Origin: CBFFRJ01 sp051486985
GTDB lineage: Bacteria > Pseudomonadota > Gammaproteobacteria > Enterobacterales > Enterobacteriaceae
Assembly: GCF_051486985.1 (NCBI RefSeq)
Contig: NZ_JAHVDV010000056.1
Span: 1-11,783, forward strand
Length of the DNA stretch: 11,783 nt
Direction of reading: 5' to 3'
Position 1 is the stretch's first letter. Each line of letters starts with the position of its first letter. Positions 5,745 through 11,783 of this stretch are shown one piece after another. Made by a program: the position numbers and the translations under genes. Under the pieces are notes generated by a model, which was not told where the DNA came from, did no database searches, and saw nothing but the letters and a program-made list of their open reading frames with translations.

Positions 5745-7352
5745 ATGAGTATTTCCTTGAAGAAGTCAGGGATGCTGAAGCTCGGTCTTAGCCTGGTGGC
5801 GCTGACCGTGGCTGCAAGCGTGCAGGCAAAAACCCTGGTTTATTGTTCAGAAGGATCCCCTGAAGGCTTTAACCCACAGCTTTTCACCTCTGGTACAACT
5901 TACGATGCAAGCTCGGTGCCGATTTATAACCGTCTGGTTGAATTTAAAACCGGTACTACCGAGGTGATTCCTGGCCTGGCTGAGAAGTGGGAAGTCAGCG
6001 AAGATGGCAAAACCTACACCTTCCACCTGCGTAAAGGCGTGAAGTGGCAGGACAACAAAGCATTCAAACCGACGCGTGAATTCAACGCGGATGACGTGGT
6101 TTTCTCCTTTGATCGTCAGAAAAACGATCAGAACCCGTATCACAAAATCTCTGGCGGCAGCTATGAGTACTTCGAAGGCATGGGCCTGCCTGATCTGATA
6201 AGCGAAGTGAAGAAAGTGGACGACAATACCGTTCAGTTCGTCCTGACCCGCCCGGAAGCGCCGTTCCTGGCAGACCTCGCGATGGACTTCGCCTCCATTC
6301 TTTCCAAAGAATATGCTGACAACATGCTGAAAGCCGGCACGCCGGATAAAGTGGACCTCGACCCGATTGGTACTGGTCCGTTCCAGCTGCAGCAATACCA
6401 GAAAGACTCCCGTATTCTGTACAAAGCGTTTGAAGGCTTCTGGGGCACCAAGCCGAAGATTGATCGCCTGGTCTTCTCCATCACGCCTGACGCCTCCGTA
6501 CGTTATGCCAAACTGCAGAAAAATGAGTGCCAGGTTATGCCGTACCCGAACCCGGCTGACATTGCACGTATGAAGCAGGACAAAAACATCAACCTGCTGG
6601 AGCAGGCGGGTCTGAACGTCGGCTATATGTCCTTTAACACCGAGAAAAAACCGTTTGATGACGTGAAAGTGCGTCAGGCGCTGACTTACGCGGTGAACAA
6701 AGAAGCTATCATCAAAGCGGTTTACCAGGGTGCTGGCACCGCGGCGAAAAACCTGATTCCACCAACCATGTGGGGCTACAACGACGACGTTAAGGATTAC
6801 ACCTACGACGTTGAGAAGGCGAAACAGCTGCTGAAAGAGTCTGGCCACGAGCAAGGCTTCACCGTTGAGCTGTGGGCCATGCCGGTACAGCGTCCTTACA
6901 ACCCGAATGCTCGCCGTATGGCTGAGATGATTCAGGCTGACTGGGCGAAAGTGGGCGTGCAGGCTAAGATCGTCACCTACGAGTGGGGCGAGTACCTCAA
7001 GCGTGCGAAAGCTGGCGAACACCAGGCTGTGATGATGGGCTGGACCGGCGACAATGGGGACCCGGATAACTTCTTCGCCACCCTGTTCAGCTGTGCGGCT
7101 GCGAAAGATGGCTCCAACTACTCTCGCTGGTGTTACAAGCCGTTTGAAGATCTGATTCAACCGGCACGTGCGACCGACGACCACAACAAACGCATCGAAC
7201 TGTACAAACAGGCTCAGGTAGTAATGCATGACCAGGCGCCGGCGCTGATCGTGGCTCACTCCACCGTGTATGAACCAGTGCGTAAAGAAGTGAAAGGCTA
7301 TGTGGTTGATCCGCTGGGCAAACATCACTTCGAAAACGTGTCAGTCGAATAA
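5745..7352 (+). CDS. dppA: Periplasmic dipeptide-binding protein (DppA)
   Basis: A 535-residue solute-binding protein of the SBP_bac_5 family that captures di- and tripeptides in the periplasm and hands them to DppBC. In E. coli it also binds haem and serves the Tap chemoreceptor in dipeptide taxis. Residues 1-28 are a Sec signal peptide: KK near the N terminus, hydrophobic LGLSLVALTVAA, and cleavage after SVQA-28, giving mature KTLVYCSEG. Full length equals the E. coli protein, and typical family segments are present (GLAEKWEVSEDGKTYTFHLR, GTGPFQL, VRQALTYAVN). The SD GGAG is 7 nt before the ATG. It ends in two consecutive TAA codons. It is first in dppABCDF, separated from dppB by 160 bp with paired repeats, an arrangement that usually gives excess binding protein over membrane components. 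Confidence 0.97.
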   Translation: MSISLKKSGMLKLGLSLVALTVAASVQAKTLVYCSEGSPEGFNPQLFTSGTTYDASSVPIYNRLVEFKTGTTEVIPGLAEKWEVSEDGKTYTFHLRKGVKWQDNKAFKPTREFNADDVVFSFDRQKNDQNPYHKISGGSYEYFEGMGLPDLISEVKKVDDNTVQFVLTRPEAPFLADLAMDFASILSKEYADNMLKAGTPDKVDLDPIGTGPFQLQQYQKDSRILYKAFEGFWGTKPKIDRLVFSITPDASVRYAKLQKNECQVMPYPNPADIARMKQDKNINLLEQAGLNVGYMSFNTEKKPFDDVKVRQALTYAVNKEAIIKAVYQGAGTAAKNLIPPTMWGYNDDVKDYTYDVEKAKQLLKESGHEQGFTVELWAMPVQRPYNPNARRMAEMIQADWAKVGVQAKIVTYEWGEYLKRAKAGEHQAVMMGWTGDNGDPDNFFATLFSCAAAKDGSNYSRWCYKPFEDLIQPARATDDHNKRIELYKQAQVVMHDQAPALIVAHSTVYEPVRKEVKGYVVDPLGKHHFENVSVE

Positions 7353-7365
7353 TAAGTCGTATTTT

Positions 7366-7448
7366 CTCCCTCTTCTGTTGGGAGAGGGCAGGGGTGAGGG
7401 CTTTGTATGCTTCCCCTCACCCTACCCCTCTCCCTTTGGGAGAGGGAA
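7366..7448. repeat. Inverted pair of GC-rich repeats between dppA and dppB
   Basis: Two copies of the window's repeat family face each other. Their outer parts, 7380-7400 and 7414-7434, can pair as 21-nt arms (9 bp, three positions with a G-U or mismatch, 9 bp) around a 13-nt loop. Each copy also has its own small hairpin (CTCCC..GGGAG and CTCTCCC..GGGAGAG). There is no T-run, so full termination is unlikely. A structure here could block 3' exonucleases and protect dppA mRNA, as REP elements do after other binding-protein genes. Confidence 0.8.
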
Positions 7449-7512
7449 TTTACATTTGTGAGCAATACAGACCACAGCCCCTGGTTGTGCGTCATTACAG
7501 AGAATCCGGGTT

Positions 7513-8532
7513 ATGTTGCAGTTCATCCTCCGACGTTTAGGGCTCGTCATCCCTACGTTTATCGGTATCACCCTTCTCACCTTTGCCTTTGTCCATATGA
7601 TCCCCGGCGATCCGGTGATGATCATGGCGGGTGAGCGTGGCCTCTCCCCTGAGCGTCATGCTCAGCTGCTGGCGGAGCTGGGCCTTAACAAGCCGCTGTG
7701 GGAACAATACGTCAACTATGTGTGGGGTGTGTTGCACGGTGATTTAGGCATCTCCCTTAAAAGCCGTCTCCCGGTGTGGGACGAGTTCGTACCGCGTTTT
7801 AAAGCGACGATGGAACTCGGTATCTGCGCCATGATCTTCGCCGTTGCCGTGGGTATCCCGGTAGGCGTACTGGCTGCGGTAAAACGCGGCTCTATTTTCG
7901 ACCATACCGCCGTCAGTATCGCGCTGACCGGTTACTCTATGCCTATCTTCTGGTGGGGCATGATGCTGATTATGCTGGTCTCGGTGCAGCTTAATCTGAC
8001 GCCTGTCTCCGGGCGCGTGAGTGACATGGTGTTCCTTGACGACAGTAACCCGCTGACCGGTTTCATGCTGATTGATACGGCCATCTGGGGCGAAGAAGGC
8101 AACTTTATTGATGCCCTCGCGCACATGATTCTGCCTGCCGTAGTGCTCGGAACCATTCCCCTGGCGGTGATTGTGCGTATGACGCGCTCCTCCATGCTGG
8201 AAGTGCTGGGTGAAGATTACATCCGAACCGCGCGCGCCAAGGGGCTGACCCGCATGCGTGTCATCATCGTGCATGCGCTGCGTAATGCGATGCTGCCGGT
8301 CGTGACCGTTATCGGTCTGCAGGTAGGTACGTTGCTGGCAGGGGCCATTCTGACGGAAACCATCTTCTCGTGGCCGGGCCTTGGGCGCTGGCTTATTGAC
8401 GCGCTGCAGCGCCGTGATTATCCGGTGGTGCAGGGCGGGGTATTGCTGGTCGCAACGATGATTATTGTCGTCAACCTGTTGGTCGACCTGCTCTACGGCG
8501 TGGTGAACCCGCGTATTCGGCATAAGAAGTAA
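7513..8532 (+). CDS. dppB: Dipeptide ABC transporter permease (DppB)
   Basis: A 339-residue inner-membrane permease, one of two that form the dipeptide channel. It begins with the N-terminal helix typical of OppB/DppB (about 9-29) and HMIPGDP at 28-34. The BPD_transp_1 domain with the other helices covers about 95-335, and the EAA coupling loop carries RTARAKG at 238-244, the contact with the ATPase. TETIFSWPGLGRWL at 281-294 is characteristic of the family. Length and sequence are close to E. coli DppB. No strong SD precedes the ATG (AGAGAA at some distance), consistent with lower expression than dppA. dppC follows after 9 bp. Confidence 0.96.
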   Translation: MLQFILRRLGLVIPTFIGITLLTFAFVHMIPGDPVMIMAGERGLSPERHAQLLAELGLNKPLWEQYVNYVWGVLHGDLGISLKSRLPVWDEFVPRFKATMELGICAMIFAVAVGIPVGVLAAVKRGSIFDHTAVSIALTGYSMPIFWWGMMLIMLVSVQLNLTPVSGRVSDMVFLDDSNPLTGFMLIDTAIWGEEGNFIDALAHMILPAVVLGTIPLAVIVRMTRSSMLEVLGEDYIRTARAKGLTRMRVIIVHALRNAMLPVVTVIGLQVGTLLAGAILTETIFSWPGLGRWLIDALQRRDYPVVQGGVLLVATMIIVVNLLVDLLYGVVNPRIRHKK

Positions 8533-8541
8533 GGGGCCATC

Positions 8542-9444
8542 ATGTCACAAACCACTGAAACTAAAGTTATTACTGCACCGGTGCCTATGACGCCGCTGCA
8601 GGAGTTCTGGCACTATTTCAAACGTAACAAGGGCGCGGTTGTCGGCCTGGCTTATGTAGTTATTATGCTGCTGATCGCCATTTTTGCTAACGTGATTGCG
8701 CCGCATAACCCGGCGGAACAGTTCCGTGATGCGCTGCTGGCTCCGCCGGTCTGGCAGGATGGCGGCACCTGGTCGCATATTCTGGGGACCGATGATGTGG
8801 GCCGCGATACGCTGTCTCGTCTGATGTTCGGTGCGCGCCTGTCGCTGCTGGTTGGCTGCCTGGTCGTTGTGCTGTCGCTGGTGATGGGGATTATTCTCGG
8901 ACTGGTTGCAGGATACTTCGGCGGTATCGTGGATACCGTCATCATGCGTGTTGTGGACATCATGCTGGCGCTGCCGAGCCTGCTGCTGGCGCTGGTGCTG
9001 GTGGCCATCTTCGGTCCGTCGATCGTTAACGCCTCGCTGGCGCTCACCTTTGTCGCCCTGCCGCACTACGTTCGCCTTACCCGCGCGGCGGTGCTGGTGG
9101 AGGTGAACCGCGACTACGTTACCGCTTCCCGCGTGGCGGGTGCCGGTGCGATGCGTCAGATGTTTGTTAACATTTTTCCTAACTGCCTTGCGCCGCTGAT
9201 TGTTCAGGCGTCGCTCGGCTTCTCGAACGCCATTCTCGACATGGCCGCCCTTGGCTTCCTTGGCATGGGTGCGCAGCCGCCAACACCGGAGTGGGGCACG
9301 ATGCTCTCCGACGTGTTGCAGTTCGCACAGAGTGCCTGGTGGGTCGTGACCTTCCCGGGTCTGGCGATCCTGCTGACGGTGCTGGCATTTAACCTGATGG
9401 GTGACGGCCTGCGTGATGCGCTCGATCCTAAACTGAAGCAGTAA
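8542..9444 (+). CDS. dppC: Dipeptide ABC transporter permease (DppC)
   Basis: A 300-residue inner-membrane permease, partner of DppB. A cytoplasmic N terminus of about 30 residues precedes the first helix (about 32-53). The segment LGTDDVGRDTLSRL at 81-94 is the usual OppC/DppC signature. The BPD_transp_1 domain follows (about 98-298), with EAA-loop residues DYVTASRVAGAG at 191-202 and AALGFLGMGAQPPTPEWG further on, both typical. The SD AAGGGG overlaps the dppB stop region, and the 9-bp gap indicates coupled translation. dppD follows after 10 bp. Confidence 0.96.
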   Translation: MSQTTETKVITAPVPMTPLQEFWHYFKRNKGAVVGLAYVVIMLLIAIFANVIAPHNPAEQFRDALLAPPVWQDGGTWSHILGTDDVGRDTLSRLMFGARLSLLVGCLVVVLSLVMGIILGLVAGYFGGIVDTVIMRVVDIMLALPSLLLALVLVAIFGPSIVNASLALTFVALPHYVRLTRAAVLVEVNRDYVTASRVAGAGAMRQMFVNIFPNCLAPLIVQASLGFSNAILDMAALGFLGMGAQPPTPEWGTMLSDVLQFAQSAWWVVTFPGLAILLTVLAFNLMGDGLRDALDPKLKQ

Positions 9445-9454
9445 GAGGTTCGAG

Positions 9455-10438
9455 ATGGCGTTATTAAATGTAGATAAATTGTCGGTGCACTTCGGTGACG
9501 AAGGGGCCGCATTCCGCGCCGTAGACCGTGTGAGCTACAGCGTAAATCAGGGTGAAGTGGTCGGTATTGTGGGTGAGTCGGGTTCCGGTAAGTCGGTAAG
9601 CTCACTGGCAATCATGGGTCTGATTGACTTCCCTGGCCGCGTGATGGCGGAGAAACTGGAGTTTAATGGTCAGGATCTGAAACGTATTTCGGAAAAAGAG
9701 CGCCGTAGTCTGGTGGGTGCCGAAGTGGCGATGATTTTCCAGGACCCGATGACCAGCCTTAACCCGTGCTATACCGTCGGTTTTCAGATTATGGAAGCGA
9801 TTAAGGTCCATCAGGGCGGCAACAAGAAAACCCGCCGTCAGCGCGCCATCGACCTGCTCAACCAGGTCGGTATCCCTGATCCGGCTTCGCGTCTGGATGT
9901 TTATCCGCACCAGCTTTCCGGTGGGATGAGCCAGCGCGTAATGATCGCGATGGCGATTGCCTGTCAGCCAAAACTGCTGATTGCCGATGAGCCGACGACC
10001 GCGCTGGACGTGACCATCCAGGCGCAGATCATCGAACTGCTGCTCGAATTGCAGCAGAAAGAGAACATGGCGCTGATCCTGATTACGCACGATCTGGCGC
10101 TGGTGGCAGAAGCCGCGCACAAAATCATTGTGATGTACGCAGGTCAGGTGGTGGAGACGGGTGCGGCGACGGATATCTTCCGTGCACCGCGTCACCCTTA
10201 TACCCAGGCGCTGTTGCGAGCGCTGCCGGAGTTTGCGCAGGACAAAGCCCGTCTGGCCTCCCTGCCGGGCGTGGTGCCCGGCAAGTATGACCGTCCGAGC
10301 GGCTGTCTGTTAAACCCGCGCTGCCCCTATGCCACCGACAAATGCCGTGTTGATGAGCCAGATTTGAATACGCTGGCGGATGGACGTCAGTCTAAATGCC
10401 ACTACCCACTCGATGATGCCGGGAGGCCGACCCTATGA
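9455..10438 (+). CDS. dppD: Dipeptide ABC transporter ATPase (DppD)
   Basis: A 327-residue cytoplasmic ATP-binding subunit that pairs with DppF to drive uptake. Motifs in order: Walker A GESGSGKS at 40-47, Q-loop FQDP at 95-98, ABC signature LSGGMSQ at 154-160, Walker B LLIADEP at 174-180 with the D-loop ALD after it, and switch His212 (THD). The C-terminal oligopeptide/dipeptide extension holds CLLNPRC, a third Cys six residues on (DKC) and a fourth in SKC, the four-Cys arrangement that binds an iron-sulfur cluster in some DppD/DppF proteins. The SD AGAGG is near the ATG. The stop overlaps the dppF start as ATGA (10435-10438), so the two ATPases are coupled. Confidence 0.96.
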   Translation: MALLNVDKLSVHFGDEGAAFRAVDRVSYSVNQGEVVGIVGESGSGKSVSSLAIMGLIDFPGRVMAEKLEFNGQDLKRISEKERRSLVGAEVAMIFQDPMTSLNPCYTVGFQIMEAIKVHQGGNKKTRRQRAIDLLNQVGIPDPASRLDVYPHQLSGGMSQRVMIAMAIACQPKLLIADEPTTALDVTIQAQIIELLLELQQKENMALILITHDLALVAEAAHKIIVMYAGQVVETGAATDIFRAPRHPYTQALLRALPEFAQDKARLASLPGVVPGKYDRPSGCLLNPRCPYATDKCRVDEPDLNTLADGRQSKCHYPLDDAGRPTL

Positions 10439-11448
10439 GTACGCATGAGGCCACCACGCAGCAACCGCTGTTGCAGGCCATTGATCTGAAAAAACATTAC
10501 CCGGTGAAGAAGGGGCTGTTTGCCCCGGAACGCCTGGTTAAAGCGCTGGACGGGGTATCGTTTACCCTTGAGCGCGGTAAAACGCTGGCGGTGGTGGGGG
10601 AGTCGGGCTGCGGTAAATCCACGCTGGGTCGCCTGCTGACGATGATCGAAACCCCAACCGGGGGCGAGCTCTACTATCAGGGCCAGGATCTGCTCAAGCA
10701 CGATCCACAGGCGCAAAAACTGCGCCGGCAGAAAATCCAGATTGTGTTTCAGAACCCCTACGGTTCGCTGAACCCGCGTAAAAAAGTGGGACAGATTCTG
10801 GAAGAGCCGCTGCAAATTAACTCGGCCCTGAGTAAAGCCGAGCGTCGTGAGAAAGCGCTGGAGATGATGGCGAAGGTCGGCCTGAAAACCGAACATTATG
10901 ACCGTTACCCGCATATGTTCTCCGGTGGTCAGCGTCAGCGTATCGCTATTGCCCGTGGTCTGATGCTTGACCCGGACGTGGTTATCGCTGATGAACCGGT
11001 TTCCGCCCTGGACGTCTCCGTACGTGCGCAGGTGCTGAACCTGATGATGGACCTGCAACAGGATTTAGGGCTATCGTATGTCTTTATCTCGCATGACCTG
11101 TCGGTGGTGGAGCATATTGCCGATGAAGTGATGGTGATGTACCTCGGTCGCTGCGTTGAGAAGGGCACCAAAGAGCAGATTTTTTCTAATCCGCGCCATC
11201 CCTACACTCAGGCGCTGCTTTCTGCGACCCCTCGTCTGAACCCGGACGATCGTCGTGAGCGCATTAAACTGACAGGTGAGCTGCCAAGCCCGCTCAACCC
11301 ACCGCCGGGTTGTGCGTTCAACGCCCGCTGCCGTCGTCGCTTTGGGCCTTGTACTCAGTTGCAGCCGCAACTGAAGGATTATAATGGCCAGCTGGTCGCC
11401 TGCTTTGCGGTCGATCAGGATGAAAATGGCGAGAAGCCGCACGTCTGA
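10435..11448 (+). CDS. dppF: Dipeptide ABC transporter ATPase (DppF)
   Basis: A 337-residue cytoplasmic ATP-binding subunit, partner of DppD. Motifs: Walker A GESGCGKST at 55-63, Q-loop FQNP at 105-108, ABC signature FSGGQRQ at 162-168, Walker B VVIADEP at 182-188, and switch His220 (SHD). The C-terminal extension has CAFNARC, then RRRFGPC and a last Cys in VACFAV, again the four-Cys pattern. The start overlaps the dppD stop by 4 bp and there is no strong independent SD, so translation is probably by re-initiation. It is the last gene of dpp, with a terminator 22 bp after the stop. Confidence 0.96.
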   Translation: MSTHEATTQQPLLQAIDLKKHYPVKKGLFAPERLVKALDGVSFTLERGKTLAVVGESGCGKSTLGRLLTMIETPTGGELYYQGQDLLKHDPQAQKLRRQKIQIVFQNPYGSLNPRKKVGQILEEPLQINSALSKAERREKALEMMAKVGLKTEHYDRYPHMFSGGQRQRIAIARGLMLDPDVVIADEPVSALDVSVRAQVLNLMMDLQQDLGLSYVFISHDLSVVEHIADEVMVMYLGRCVEKGTKEQIFSNPRHPYTQALLSATPRLNPDDRRERIKLTGELPSPLNPPPGCAFNARCRRRFGPCTQLQPQLKDYNGQLVACFAVDQDENGEKPHV

Positions 11449-11470
11449 GTGCAGATGTGGGAAATTAATT

Positions 11471-11497
11471 AACCGGTGCCAGTGCGCCGGTTTTTTT
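11471..11497 (+). terminator. Intrinsic terminator of the dpp operon
   Basis: AACCGGTGC (11471-11479) pairs with GCGCCGGTT (11484-11492) with one G-U pair, around a CAGT tetraloop, and runs into seven T (11491-11497). This is a textbook rho-independent terminator, 22 nt after the dppF stop. Confidence 0.93.
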
Positions 11498-11521
11498 ATG
11501 AGCGCAGGAGCAGCGACGGTT

Positions 11522-11669
11522 CTCTTTCCCTGAGGGAGAGGGTGAGGGGGGGATGCGGGCACGGTCCATCCCCTCGCCCCTCTGGGGAGAGGGTCAGGGT
11601 GAGGGGGAAATTGTACACGGGCACGGTCCATTCCCTCGCCCCTTTGGGGAGAGGGCCAGGGTGAGGGGA
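11522..11669 (-). repeat. Repeat array downstream of dppF, inverse orientation
   Basis: Three copies of the same GC-rich palindromic family lie at about 11522-11549 (degenerate, shortened), 11570-11607 and 11633-11669. The last two are preceded by the identical 14-mer CGGGCACGGTCCAT at 11556-11569 and 11618-11631, so this is a tandem repeat of about 62 bp. Read on the minus strand, the order (GC-rich palindrome then CGTGCCCG) is the same as in the left array, so the two arrays face each other. No gene is supported in 11498-11783. Confidence 0.88.
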
Positions 11670-11704
11670 GAATTCCGCACGGATGCGAAAGGGATTATTC
11701 AGGT

Positions 11705-11725
11705 TGCATGGACTCGTCCCATGCA
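11705..11725. repeat. Palindrome at the right edge
   Basis: TGCATGG and CCATGCA form a 7-bp inverted repeat around ACTCGTC. A related word, CTGCATGGGA, occurs at the far left of the window (13-22), so this may be another module of the flanking repeat family. Confidence 0.5.
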
Positions 11726-11732
11726 GGCTACG

Positions 11733-11751
11733 TGGAATGGTTCCGTTCACC
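11733..11751 (-). repeat. Single inverted copy of the array's opening module
   Basis: On the minus strand this reads GGTGAACGGAACCATTCCA, matching the start of the second left-array unit (159-177) at 18 of 19 positions. It contains GGAA-N3-TTCC, itself a small palindrome. It ties the right flank to the left array in opposite orientation. Confidence 0.75.
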
Positions 11752-11783
11752 GTAAGTTCATTTTTCTCTGCAACCACCGCACC

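Noticed and set aside
5847..7328. 493-codon open frame antisense to dppA
   Set aside because: dppA is a complete, strongly recognisable gene; the antisense frame has no recognisable domain or SD and results from biased codon use on the coding strand.
7744..8523. 259-codon frame antisense to dppB
   Set aside because: Rich in His, Gln, Arg and Asp, as expected of the complement of a membrane-protein gene; no domain recognised.
33..11751. Insertion sequence or composite transposon suggested by inverted flanks
   Set aside because: No transposase or recombinase gene is present, and no target-site duplication can be shown from this window.
11476..11777. Open frames at the right edge on both strands
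   Set aside because: They read through the same GC-rich repeats and encode the same low-complexity words.

Overview
The window looks like chromosomal DNA of an enterobacterium, most likely from the Enterobacter/Lelliottia/Klebsiella side of the Enterobacteriaceae. The Dpp proteins are close to those of Escherichia coli and have the same lengths. The sugar cluster matches the Salmonella deoxyribose genes. The intergenic DNA carries GC-rich CCCTCACCC...GGGGCGAGGG repeats of a kind I associate with Enterobacter-like genomes. Genus is inferred, not proven.

Layout from left to right. Positions 1-716 hold no gene. They contain a tandem array of six units of about 100 or 124 bp, ending in a hairpin that probably terminates the first gene. 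Next is a complete deoxyribose-utilisation cluster: deoQ (DeoR-type repressor, minus strand), a 327-bp divergent control region, then deoK (deoxyribokinase), deoP (FucP-type permease) and deoX (mutarotase-fold protein of unproven function) on the plus strand. A 622-bp non-coding region follows, with a stem-loop, an exact FNR-consensus palindrome, the dpp promoter region and a long dppA leader. The leader holds a GcvB-type C/A-rich target and a possible 22-codon leader peptide. The dipeptide transport operon dppA, dppB, dppC, dppD, dppF fills the rest, with an inverted pair of repeats between dppA and dppB and a clear intrinsic terminator after dppF. The right edge again carries the repeat family, in the opposite orientation.

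How the genes work together. DeoP imports 2-deoxy-D-ribose, DeoX may prepare the right anomer, and DeoK makes deoxyribose 5-phosphate, which the DeoC aldolase (not in this window) would cleave to glyceraldehyde 3-phosphate and acetaldehyde. DeoQ represses, and a CRP-like site suggests catabolite control. DppA captures di- and tripeptides in the periplasm and delivers them to the DppBC channel, driven by the DppDF ATPases.

The genes themselves are known systems. I found no new multi-gene system. The less ordinary material is non-coding: the repeat family on both flanks in opposite orientation and also inside the dpp operon, terminator-like hairpins within the array units, and the possible dppA leader peptide.
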